From: Halobaculum saliterrae
GTDB lineage: Archaea; Halobacteriota; Halobacteria; Halobacteriales; Haloferacaceae
Direction of reading: 5' to 3'
NCBI RefSeq assembly: GCF_009831625.1
Contig: NZ_WUUS01000009.1
Location: forward strand, 124,001 to 188,000
DNA length: 64,000 nucleotides
This document shows positions 51,564 to 59,374 of this stretch, in pieces. Both the position numbers and the translations under genes were made by a program. Position 1 is the first letter of the stretch; each line of letters opens with the position of its first letter. Below the pieces are notes generated by a model. The model did not search any database. It was not told where the DNA came from and saw only the letters and a list, made by a program, of their open reading frames with translations.

Positions 51564-52535
51564 ATGGACTGCGACAGGTGCGGCGCCGACGCGGTGATGC
51601 ACGCCGCCTACTCGGGAGCACACCTCTGTGAGTCGCACTTCCGGGAGTCGGTCGAGCGGCGAGTCCGCCGTCGCGTCCGCGAGGACGACCTGCTCCCCGA
51701 CGACGCGACCCCCGAGGACCCCGAGCGCTGGGTGATCGGCCTCTCCGGCGGGAAGGACAGCGTCGTCCTCGCGACGATCCTCGACGAGACCTTCGCCGAG
51801 GACCCGCGGATCGAGCTGGTCGCCCTCTCCATCCACGAGGGGATCGAGGGGTACCGCGACGAGTCCCTCGTCGCCTGCGAGGAACTCGCGGGCGATCTGG
51901 AGATGCGCCACGAGGTGGTGAGCTACGAGGAGGAGCTCGGCGTCCGCATGGACGACGTGGTGGAGGACGACCCGGAGAACATGGCCGCCTGCGCCTACTG
52001 CGGCGTGTTCCGCCGCGACCTGCTGGAGACGTACGCCGAGGACCTGGGCGCCGACAAGCTCCTCACGGGTCACAACCTCGACGACGAGGCCCAGACCGCC
52101 CTGATGAACTTCCTCGAGGGCGACGTGGCCCAGATGGCCAAGCACTTCGACGCCTCCATCGGCCCGTTCACCGAGCGCCGCGAGAGCGATCACTTCGTCC
52201 CGCGGGCGAAGCCCCTGCGCGACGTGCCCGAGAAGGAGGTCGCCCTGTACTGTCACCTCCGGGACCTCCCCTCGCACATGGCGGAGTGCCCGCACGCCAG
52301 CGAGGCGTACCGCGGGGAGATCCAGGAGCTCCTGCTCGACATGGAGGAGCGCCACCCGGGCGTTCGCCACTCGATCATGGCCGGCTACGAGGAGCTGTCG
52401 GGCGTGCTCGCCGACGAGTACCGCGACGACGACGGCGACGGCCCCGACCTGTCGCCGTGCGAGCGCTGTGGGTCGAAGACCGCCCGCGACGTGTGTCGCA
52501 AGTGCGAGCTGGTCGACGCGATCGGCGCGGCGTAA
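51564..52535 (+). CDS. ncsA: tRNA 2-thiolation PP-loop ATPase NcsA (TtuA/Ncs6 family)
   Basis: Adenylates and thiolates the wobble uridine of tRNA. In Haloferax this needs UbaA and SAMP2. The 323 residues start MDCDRCGADAVMHA with a zinc knuckle. The PP-loop is SGGKDS (61-66), and the CAYCGVFRRDLLE and GHNLDDEAQTALMNFLEGD segments follow. The C-terminal zinc knuckles are CERCGSKTARDVCRKCEL. The ATG at 51564 gives the family start. The gene next to ftsZ2 is the order I know from Haloferax, so it is a conserved synteny. Confidence 0.95.
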   Translation: MDCDRCGADAVMHAAYSGAHLCESHFRESVERRVRRRVREDDLLPDDATPEDPERWVIGLSGGKDSVVLATILDETFAEDPRIELVALSIHEGIEGYRDESLVACEELAGDLEMRHEVVSYEEELGVRMDDVVEDDPENMAACAYCGVFRRDLLETYAEDLGADKLLTGHNLDDEAQTALMNFLEGDVAQMAKHFDASIGPFTERRESDHFVPRAKPLRDVPEKEVALYCHLRDLPSHMAECPHASEAYRGEIQELLLDMEERHPGVRHSIMAGYEELSGVLADEYRDDDGDGPDLSPCERCGSKTARDVCRKCELVDAIGAA

Positions 52536-52733
52536 ACGCGCTCGAAGGCCGTCTCGTTGGCGTAAACGGCAAGGTCGCTCGAGAGCCCGTATCCGTCGCT
52601 GTCACCCGTGGAAAGCGATAGAGAGTCGATGTCGATCCGGAAAACGGCCGTTCCCGGCCGGACCGGTTCGCCGTCCCGTCGATCGCGTCTCGTTGCCGCC
52701 GCCGGTTCCACCGCCGACGCGTCGGCGTCGCCG

Positions 52734-53936
52734 TCAGCGGATGACGTCGAGACCGTTGCTCCGCTCGGTGGACTCCTCGCGGCCGCCGTCGGACTGCCAG
52801 GCGGCCTCCTGACCGTTGCCGGCCTCCGCGTTTGCCTTCGCGTCGAAGTCGAGCTCCGAGGCCTCCCCGCCCTCGATGCTCTGGCGCGACTTGTCGGCCT
52901 GCTTCTGCGTGCTCGGGCCGAGCACCTGCGCGCTCTGAACGCCGGTCATGATCGCCATGACGCGGACCTTGCCCTTGTACTCCTCCTGGATGCGCGCGCC
53001 CCAGATCACGTTCGCGCTCGCCTCGAGGCGCTCGGTGATGTTGTCGGCGATGCCCTCGGCCTCCTTCAGCGTGAGGTCGGGGCCGCCGGTGATGTGGACG
53101 AGACCGCCCGACGCGCCCCGGTAGTCGACGTCCAGCAGCGGGTGGTTCATCGCGTCGTTGACCACCTCCTGGGTCTTGTTCTTGTCCTGGGTCTCGCCGA
53201 CGAGCATCACCGCGACGCCGCCCTGATTCATGATCGTGGACATGTCCGCGTAGTCCAGGTTGATCAGGCTGGGCTGGGTGATGGTCTCGGAGATGCCCTT
53301 GACGGTCTCGGCGATGATCTGGTCCATCACCGAGAACGCCTTCCCGATCGGCAGGTTCGGGACGTAATCGAGGAGGCGGTTGTTGTCGAGGACGATGATG
53401 GAGTCCGCCTCGTTGCGGAGCTCCTCGAGGCCCTCCTCGGCCTTCACCGTGCGGGCGCGCTCGACGTTGAACGGCGTCGACACCATGCCGACGACGATGG
53501 CGCCCTGCTCCTTGGCGATCTTCGAGATGACCGGCGCCGCGCCGGTGCCGGTCCCGCCGCCCATGCCGGCGGTGACGAACACGAGGTCCGCGTCGCCGAG
53601 CACCTCCTTGATCGTGCCCTGGGCCATCTCGGTGGCGCGCTCGCCCATCGAGGGGTCGCCGCCCGCCCCGAGCCCCTGCGTGAGGGACTTGCCGACGAGG
53701 ATCTTCGTGTCGGCCTCGATCATCTTGAGGTGCTGCTTGTCGGTGTTGATCGCGACCGTCTCGGCGCCGTCGACGCCGATGTTGTACAGCCGGTTGATCG
53801 TGTTGTTCCCCGCGCCGCCCGCGCCGACGATGACGATCCGGGGCTCCCCGAACTCGTCGTCGTCGTCGCCGACCGCCGACATGTCGCGCTGCTCGGCCTC
53901 CGCGTTCGCCAGCGCGTCCTGAACGATGTCCTGCAT
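52734..53936 (-). CDS. ftsZ2: Cell division protein FtsZ2
   Basis: Tubulin-family GTPase that forms part of the division ring. The 400 residues have [13 protein letters not shown] (38-50), the signature [10 protein letters not shown] (126-135), SPFNVE-like ([16 protein letters not shown]), the T7 loop [18 protein letters not shown], and a haloarchaeal C-terminus. The acidic/polar linker ends with the short conserved tail NGLDVIR. Placement beside ncsA and cdrS identifies this as the FtsZ2 rather than FtsZ1 copy. cdrS ends 3 bases upstream, so the two share a transcript. Confidence 0.95.
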   Translation of the reverse strand: MQDIVQDALANAEAEQRDMSAVGDDDDEFGEPRIVIVGAGGAGNNTINRLYNIGVDGAETVAINTDKQHLKMIEADTKILVGKSLTQGLGAGGDPSMGERATEMAQGTIKEVLGDADLVFVTAGMGGGTGTGAAPVISKIAKEQGAIVVGMVSTPFNVERARTVKAEEGLEELRNEADSIIVLDNNRLLDYVPNLPIGKAFSVMDQIIAETVKGISETITQPSLINLDYADMSTIMNQGGVAVMLVGETQDKNKTQEVVNDAMNHPLLDVDYRGASGGLVHITGGPDLTLKEAEGIADNITERLEASANVIWGARIQEEYKGKVRVMAIMTGVQSAQVLGPSTQKQADKSRQSIEGGEASELDFDAKANAEAGNGQEAAWQSDGGREESTERSNGLDVIR

Positions 53937-53939
53937 CGG

Positions 53940-54131
53940 TTACACCTTGGCCCAGCTGCGCTTGCTGCGCTCGCCGCGCGTGCGCTCGCCGGACGTGTCG
54001 GCCTGCTCGTTGAGCATGTCGCGGACGGCGGACCGGATCGCCTCGCTGCGATTCGGGAACTCCCCCGTCTCGACCATCTGTTCGACCTCCTCGATCTGCT
54101 GTTTCGGGATTCGTAGTGTCACACGCTCCAT
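53940..54131 (-). CDS. cdrS: Ribbon-helix-helix regulator CdrS
   Basis: A 63-residue ribbon-helix-helix protein: [20 protein letters not shown] gives the strand and first helix, and [19 protein letters not shown] the second helix with the conserved N-R-S-E-A-I-R. A basic tail [10 protein letters not shown] follows. It is known in Halobacterium and Haloferax as a regulator of ftsZ2 and cell division. The ATG at 54131 is chosen, giving the conserved start; upstream in-frame sequence is not. The gene precedes ftsZ2 by 3 bases and is preceded by a GTAAGAC operator-like array. Confidence 0.93.
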   Translation of the reverse strand: MERVTLRIPKQQIEEVEQMVETGEFPNRSEAIRSAVRDMLNEQADTSGERTRGERSKRSWAKV

Positions 54132-54146
54132 TGGTTCATTCCCCCG

Positions 54147-54346
54147 GTAAGACGACGGCACGCACATGCGTGGCCCCCAGCCGGCGTCGGAGTTTCCCCG
54201 CCCCGACGCCCCTGTAAGACAGGTCGTCTTACGCACCAGTACCAATATACCGTTTGTATATAAAGATGTCGGCGGTTGTATGACCGATGCCGTCAACTTG
54301 TCTTACATCGGACGGCGGGGGCGGTCGAACCGCCGGGTCGTCTTAC
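54147..54346. promoter_or_regulatory. GTAAGAC/GTCTTAC operator-like array and cdrS promoter
   Basis: Five copies of the 7-mer lie here: GTAAGAC at 54147-54153 and 54214-54220; GTCTTAC at 54226-54232, 54300-54306 and 54340-54346. The second and third form an inverted pair with 12-bp centre spacing. The TATA box on the minus strand is TTTATATA (54257-54264), so cdrS transcription should start near 54232, on the inverted pair. One copy lies in the cdrS leader, and one overlaps the cdrL stop codon (54343-54345). Confidence 0.7.
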
Positions 54347-55044
54347 GGCGCGTCGAGCACGTCCGCGGCGGGGGTCCGACGCCCGCATCCCGGGCAGAAC
54401 CCCCAGTCGGAGCGGACCTCGTCGCCGCACTCACAGAAGAGGCGGCGCGTCGCCTTCTCGCCGCAGTTGGGACAGAAGACGTGGTCGTCGGACAGGTCCT
54501 CGCCGCACTGCGGGCAGCCCCTCGCTCCCCCGTCGGACGCCTCGGCCCCCGCGTCCGCCGGGCGCGACTCCCCGCTCGCGGTCGGCTCGTCGGTCGCGGT
54601 CGTTTCCTGTCGCGCGTCCTCCGCCGTGGCCGCGGGCCCCGACGCGTCGGCGGACGGATCGACCGCGGCGCCGGCCCCGTCGACGTTCACCGTGAGGTTC
54701 ACCGACGGGACGCGGTCGCCGGCCCCGCCGGGGACGCCGAACGGCCGCGCTCGGCCGGCGGCCGCGGCGTCTCCGCGGCGCGTCCCGAACTCCTCGTCGA
54801 GCCGGGCCGTCACCAGCTCGTCGACGCGGGCCGCGAGCGCGTCGTCGAGCGATCCGGCGGTGCCGGCGTCGGCCCCGGATGGCTCGCGCGTGTCCGCAGC
54901 CGGGGTGTCGGCGCCGTCGCTCCGCCCCTCCGTGGCGTCGAGGTACTCGCGGAGCGCCTCCCGCATGACCTCGCTCTTGGACCCCTCGAGCTCCTCGAGG
55001 CGGTCGACGAGGTCCGCGTCCGCGCGGAAGGTTATCTTGCTCAT
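54343..55044 (-). CDS. cdrL: CdrL-type ribbon-helix-helix regulator with double zinc ribbon
   Basis: A 233-residue protein. The N-terminal ribbon-helix-helix (about 1-45) is MSKITFRADADLVDRLEELE, then SKSEVMREALREYL. A long disordered Ala/Gly/Asp linker follows. The C-terminal zinc ribbons have CPQCGEDLSDDHVFCPNCG and then FCECGDEVRSDWGFCPGCG. The layout matches the long division regulator CdrL known beside cdrS. The start at 55044 is preceded by a TATA-like GATATGCAT. The stop codon lies inside one GTCTTAC motif. Confidence 0.88.
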   Translation of the reverse strand: MSKITFRADADLVDRLEELEGSKSEVMREALREYLDATEGRSDGADTPAADTREPSGADAGTAGSLDDALAARVDELVTARLDEEFGTRRGDAAAAGRARPFGVPGGAGDRVPSVNLTVNVDGAGAAVDPSADASGPAATAEDARQETTATDEPTASGESRPADAGAEASDGGARGCPQCGEDLSDDHVFCPNCGEKATRRLFCECGDEVRSDWGFCPGCGRRTPAADVLDAP

Positions 55045-55129
55045 ACCCGCCCAATTCCGACAGGATGCATATCAATCTATCCCACGGATCCGTCCGGATC
55101 CTCCCACGGACGCGCCCCATCTCCAACGC

Positions 55130-55213
55130 GTAAGACGGTCGCACGGCCACCGCGTGTGGCGTCCACGCGCCGTCGTCGCGGCGTCGCGGGTGCCGCGATC
55201 CCAGCCGTCTTAC
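55130..55213. promoter_or_regulatory. Two more GTAAGAC/GTCTTAC copies between cdrL and the aldo/keto reductase gene
   Basis: GTAAGAC (55130-55136) and GTCTTAC (55207-55213) face each other, 77 bases between centres, in the divergent gap. The first is 86 bases upstream of the cdrL start. The second is 24-30 bases before the reductase ATG (55237), where the TATA element of a leaderless gene should be. Either an operator or a weak TATA is possible for the second. Confidence 0.55.
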
Positions 55214-55236
55214 ACGTCGCCGTCGACCGCCCGGGT

Positions 55237-56223
55237 ATGCGACACCGCGAACTCGGCGACGTGGGAGCAGTGACCGAGATCGGACTCGGGACGTGGAACA
55301 TCGGCGGCGACTGGGGCGACGTGTCCGACGAGGCTGGCCGGGAGGCCGTCCGGGCCGCCCTCGACGCCGGCGTCGACTTCCTCGACACGGCCGACGTGTA
55401 CGGCGACGGCCGCAGCGAGCGCCACATCGGACACGTGCTGGACGAACGCGACGCCCACGACGAGGTGACCGTCGCGACGAAGGCCGGGCGCCGGCTCGAC
55501 CCGCACACGGCGGAGGGCTACACGGCGGAGAACCTGGAGCGGTTCGTCGACCGCTCCCGGGAGAACCTCGGCGAGGACACCCTCGACCTCCTTCAGCTTC
55601 ACTGCCCGCCGACGGACGTGTACTACGACCCCGGCGTGTTCGACGCGCTCGCGGACCTGCGCGCACGCGGAAAGGTGGAGCACTACGGCGTCAGCGTCGA
55701 GCGCGTCGAGGAGGGACTGAAGGCGATCGAGTACCCCGGCGTCGAAACGGTGCAGGTGATCTTCAACCCGTTCCGGCAGCGCCCGGCGGAGCTGTTCTTC
55801 GAGGAGGCGGCCCGCCGCGACGTGGGCGTCATCGTCCGCGTGCCGCTCGCCTCGGGACTGCTCACCGGAACGATCGACCGCGACACGGAGTTCCCCGAGA
55901 ACGACCACCGCAACTTCAACCGCGACGGCGAGGCGTTCGACGTGGGCGAGACGTTCGCCGGCGTTCCCCTCGACGCCGGCGTCGACGCCGTCGAGGCGCT
56001 GGAGCCGCACGTCCCCGAGGGGATGACGCTCCCGCAGTTCACCCTCCGTTGGATCCTCGACTTCGACGCCGTCTCGACGGTCATCCCCGGCTCCACCTCC
56101 CCGGCGCACATCGAGAGCAACGTCGCCGCCGCCGGTCTCGACCCGCTCCACCACCGACTCCACGGCGTCGTTCGCGACGTGTACGAGGAGCACGTGGCGG
56201 AACACGTCCACGATCGGTGGTGA
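55237..56223 (+). CDS. Aldo/keto reductase
   Basis: A 328-residue AKR barrel, NADPH dependent. It starts MRHRELGDVGAVTEIGLGTW, with DFLDTADVYGDGRSE giving the catalytic Asp and Tyr, VTVATKAGRR the Lys, and LDLLQLHCP the His. The cofactor region VIPGSTSPAHIESNV is complete. Substrate unknown. It shares the divergent gap with cdrL and ends at the base before the DtxR-type palindrome. Confidence 0.9.
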   Translation: MRHRELGDVGAVTEIGLGTWNIGGDWGDVSDEAGREAVRAALDAGVDFLDTADVYGDGRSERHIGHVLDERDAHDEVTVATKAGRRLDPHTAEGYTAENLERFVDRSRENLGEDTLDLLQLHCPPTDVYYDPGVFDALADLRARGKVEHYGVSVERVEEGLKAIEYPGVETVQVIFNPFRQRPAELFFEEAARRDVGVIVRVPLASGLLTGTIDRDTEFPENDHRNFNRDGEAFDVGETFAGVPLDAGVDAVEALEPHVPEGMTLPQFTLRWILDFDAVSTVIPGSTSPAHIESNVAAAGLDPLHHRLHGVVRDVYEEHVAEHVHDRW

Positions 56224-56224
56224 G

Positions 56225-56238
56225 TTAGACTAGTCTAA
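56225..56238. promoter_or_regulatory. DtxR/MntR-type palindrome upstream of the metal ABC operon
   Basis: TTAGACT-AGTCTAA is a perfect 14-bp palindrome, two bases after the reductase stop. It resembles the TTAG...CTAA operators of DtxR/IdeR/SirR-type metal repressors. A TATA element (56263-56266) follows, then the substrate-binding gene with ATG at 56294. The operator is upstream of the TATA by about 25 bases. Confidence 0.65.
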
Positions 56239-56293
56239 TCTTTTCGTTCGTTCGGAACAACTATACAGTTCGGTCGCGCTCGTACGAGTGAGT

Positions 56294-57382
56294 ATGACCG
56301 ACACACGCGACCCGGCGGGTTCGCCGGGAACGACCAGACGGCGGGTCCTCGCTGGGGGGGCTGGCCTCGCCGCGGCGGGGCTGGGGGGCTGTCTGGGCGA
56401 CGTGGCGGGGAGCGGCGGCGACACGGGCGGAACCGCCGGTGGCGACGGGAGCGCCGACGGCCCGACGGTCGTCGCCTCCTTCTTCAGCTTCTACGACTTC
56501 GCGCGGGAGGTGGCGGCGGACACGCCGATCACGGTTCGGAACCTCGTTCCCACCGGGCTGCACGGCCACGGGTGGGAGCCGGACGCGAGCGTCACCCGCG
56601 ACATCGTCGACGCCGACGCGTTCATCCACGTCGGGAAGGACTTCCAGCCCTGGGCCGATCGCGCCATTCAGACGCTGCGGGACGACGGCGTCGACACGCA
56701 GCTCATCAACGTCCGCGAGGGGATCGAGCTCGTCCCGCTGGCCGAGAGCCTGGACCGAGACGAGGAGGGCGTCGGCGAGGGACGCGGGAGGGACCCCCAC
56801 TTCTGGCTCGACCCACAGCGCGCGAAGGCCGCCGTCGACAACATCGTCGAGGGACTCGTCGAGCTGGCGCCCGATCAGGAGGACACCTTCCGAAACAACG
56901 CAGCGACGTACAGGACGGAGGTGCTGGACCGCATCGACGCCGACTACGAGGCGATCTTCGATGCCACCGACCGCGACGTGGTCCAGTTGGCCGCGCACAA
57001 CGCGTTCCAGTACATCGCCGACCGCTACGGCGTGCAGATGCGCCCGCTCGTGGTCAACCTCGCCGCGAGCGGCGACGTGAAGCCGTCCGACATCACCGAT
57101 GCGAAGCGCGTCATCGACGAGAACGACATCCGCTACATCGGCGCGGGCGTCTTCGAGACGCGCCGTCCCGCGAAACAGCTCCTCGCGGAGACCGACGTCG
57201 AGGCGTACTACCCGGTGACCCCGTACGCGGGCGTGCGTGAGAACTGGGTCGAGAACGAGTGGGGATACGAGGAGATCGCGTACAACATCAACATGCCCAC
57301 CTTCGAGGTCGTTCTCGGGAACACGCCGCCCGAGGAGGCCGGCTACGACGGCTGGAACGAGGAGTGGAGGAACTTCGAATGA
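56294..57382 (+). CDS. Metal ABC transporter substrate-binding lipoprotein (ZnuA/MntC-like)
   Basis: A 362-residue cluster A-I binding protein for Zn or Mn. The Tat signal TRRRVLAGGAG is followed by a lipobox GLGGC with Cys33, so it is exported folded and lipid-anchored. Metal ligands: GLHGHGWEP (His92 probable), DPHFWLDP (His169), AAHNAFQY (His235), and a distal acidic residue. The His-rich loop of zinc-specific ZnuA is missing; instead an acidic ESLDRDEEG segment is seen, which leaves Mn possible. GTG at 56288 is an alternative start. The gene overlaps the next by four bases. Confidence 0.88.
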   Translation: MTDTRDPAGSPGTTRRRVLAGGAGLAAAGLGGCLGDVAGSGGDTGGTAGGDGSADGPTVVASFFSFYDFAREVAADTPITVRNLVPTGLHGHGWEPDASVTRDIVDADAFIHVGKDFQPWADRAIQTLRDDGVDTQLINVREGIELVPLAESLDRDEEGVGEGRGRDPHFWLDPQRAKAAVDNIVEGLVELAPDQEDTFRNNAATYRTEVLDRIDADYEAIFDATDRDVVQLAAHNAFQYIADRYGVQMRPLVVNLAASGDVKPSDITDAKRVIDENDIRYIGAGVFETRRPAKQLLAETDVEAYYPVTPYAGVRENWVENEWGYEEIAYNINMPTFEVVLGNTPPEEAGYDGWNEEWRNFE

Positions 57383-58194
57383 CGACCGGCGAGAACGCGG
57401 GGCGTGTCGTCGCCGAGCGCAACGGACAGGGGACGTCCCCGGGCGCCGCCGGCGAGGGCGACGCGGTGATCGAGCTGTCCGACGTGACGTTCGGCTACAC
57501 CGCCGCGCCGGTGATCGAGGACGTGGACCTGGCGGTCGAAGCGGGCGAGTACGTCGCCGTCGTCGGTCCGAACGGGTCGGGCAAGTCGACGCTCATGAAG
57601 CTCATGCTCGGCCTCCTCCGCCCGGACGAGGGCGAGGCCCGCCTGTTCGGGGAGCCGTCCCACGCCTTCGACGACGGCGAGCGCGTCGGCTACGTCTCCC
57701 AGCACGCCAGCGCCGCCAAGGAGATGCCGATCACCGTCCGCGAGGTGGTGAAGATGGGCCGGTTCCCGCACGTCGGGTTCGGGCGGCTCTCGTCCGACGA
57801 CTGGGCCGTCGTCGACGAGGCGCTGGCGACGGTCGGCATGAGCGCGTTCGCGGACCGCCGGATCACGAGGCTCTCGGGCGGGCAGCGCCAGCGGGCGTTC
57901 ATCGCCCGGTCGCTGGCGGGGGAGGCCGACCTGCTCGTGCTCGACGAGCCGACCGTCGGCGTCGACGCCGAGTCGGTGGAGGCGTTCTACGACCTGCTGG
58001 AGTCGCTCAACGACGACGGCATCACCGTCCTGCTCATCGAGCACGACCTCGGCGCCGTCGTCGATCATGCAGACCGCGTCGTCTGTCTGAACCGCGAGGT
58101 GTACTTCGACGGACCGACCGACGAGTTCGTCGGGAGCGACGCCCTCGCGCGGGCGTTCGGCGCCGCTGCCGGCGTCCTCGGGGGCGACCGATGA
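57379..58194 (+). CDS. Metal ABC transporter ATP-binding protein (ZnuC-like)
   Basis: A 271-residue ABC ATPase. Walker A is GPNGSGKST, the Q-loop is VSQHAS, the signature is LSGGQRQRAFIARSL, Walker B is LLVLDEPTVGVD, and the H-loop is LLIEHDLGAVV. It has about 28 polar N-terminal residues before the ABC core. The start overlaps the binding-protein stop (ATGA), and its own stop overlaps the permease start, so translation is coupled. Confidence 0.92.
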   Translation: MTTGENAGRVVAERNGQGTSPGAAGEGDAVIELSDVTFGYTAAPVIEDVDLAVEAGEYVAVVGPNGSGKSTLMKLMLGLLRPDEGEARLFGEPSHAFDDGERVGYVSQHASAAKEMPITVREVVKMGRFPHVGFGRLSSDDWAVVDEALATVGMSAFADRRITRLSGGQRQRAFIARSLAGEADLLVLDEPTVGVDAESVEAFYDLLESLNDDGITVLLIEHDLGAVVDHADRVVCLNREVYFDGPTDEFVGSDALARAFGAAAGVLGGDR

Positions 58195-59255
58195 CGTTCC
58201 CGACCGGGGCCGTCCGAGCGCTCGCGGCGGCCGTCGCGGACCCGCCGACCGCGTCGCCGGCGGCGATCCTCCTGCAGTCCGGCGGGAGCCCGCTCGATCC
58301 CGTCCTCGCGCCGATCTACTTCCTCCTCGAACTCTGGTCGCTGTTGATGGCCGCGCTCGGGGACGCGACCGGACTGGAGCTGCTCCGGTACGGCTTCATG
58401 CACCGCGCGATCCTCGTCGGGCTGTGCATCGGCGTGATGGCGCCGCTCATCGGGACGTTCCTCGTCCACCGACAGCTGGCGCTCATCGGCGACGCGCTCG
58501 CGCACACCGCGTTCGCGGGCGTCGCCGTCGGGCTGTTCCTCAACGGCGTGTTCAGCCTCGGCGTCTCGCCGTACCTCACCGCCGTCGTGGTCGCCGTTCT
58601 GGCCGCGCTGCTGATCGAGGTGATCTCGGAGGTGACCGACGCCTACAACGACGTGTCGATGGCGATCGTCCTCTCGACCGGGTTCGCGCTCGGGACGGTG
58701 CTGATAAGCCTCAACGCCGGCGGCCTCGCGGTCGGGATCAACCAGTACCTCTTCGGCAACCTCGCGACGGTGTCGGCGGAGAACGCCGCGATCCTCCTCG
58801 TGCTGTTCGGGATAATCGTCGCCACCGTCGCGCTCACGCGGAACCAACTGCTGTACGTCACCTTCGACGAGACGGCCGCCGAGGTGTCGGGGATCCCCGT
58901 GAAGTGGTACAACCGCGTGATGGTGATGCTCACGGCGCTCGTGGTCGTCGGCGCGATGCAGATCATGGGCGTCATCCTCGTCGCCGCGATGCTCGTCGTC
59001 CCCGTTGCGGGCGCGACACAGGTGTCCCGGAGCTTCACGGGATCGCTGCTCACGTCGGTCGTCCTCGCCGAACTCGCCGTCCTGCTCGGCATCGGGTTCT
59101 CCTACTACGGCGAGGCGACCGCCGGCGGCGTCATCGTCCTCGTCGCCGTCGCGATCTACGTCGTCGCCGTCGCGGTCGGCAAGGTCCGTGAGGCTCGCGG
59201 CGACGACGCGGCGCCCGAACTCGGCGGCATCGACGCCGACGACGGAGCCGCGTGA
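58191..59255 (+). CDS. Metal ABC transporter permease (ZnuB-like)
   Basis: A 354-residue ABC-3 family permease with about eight to nine spans. It has FMHRAILVGLCIGVMAPLIG, the coupling HRQLALIGDALAHTAFAGVA, QYLFGNLATVS and MQIMGVILVAAMLVVPVAGA. The N-terminal 40 residues are non-conserved. The start overlaps the ATPase stop by four bases. With the preceding two genes it makes a complete high-affinity importer. Confidence 0.92.
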   Translation: MTFPTGAVRALAAAVADPPTASPAAILLQSGGSPLDPVLAPIYFLLELWSLLMAALGDATGLELLRYGFMHRAILVGLCIGVMAPLIGTFLVHRQLALIGDALAHTAFAGVAVGLFLNGVFSLGVSPYLTAVVVAVLAALLIEVISEVTDAYNDVSMAIVLSTGFALGTVLISLNAGGLAVGINQYLFGNLATVSAENAAILLVLFGIIVATVALTRNQLLYVTFDETAAEVSGIPVKWYNRVMVMLTALVVVGAMQIMGVILVAAMLVVPVAGATQVSRSFTGSLLTSVVLAELAVLLGIGFSYYGEATAGGVIVLVAVAIYVVAVAVGKVREARGDDAAPELGGIDADDGAA

Positions 59256-59374
59256 TCGCGCAATACGGACATTCGATATAGCAGTAGTTAGTTTACGTCT
59301 TGTGCCCGGCCGACACAGCAGCACCCGGCGCCGCTTCCCCGAGGCTTATTTCGCGAGCGGCGAACCCCGCAGCC

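Noticed and set aside
52385-52711. 108-residue minus-strand frame between ncsA and ftsZ2
   Set aside because: Overlaps the conserved zinc-knuckle end of ncsA and shows no motif or promoter.
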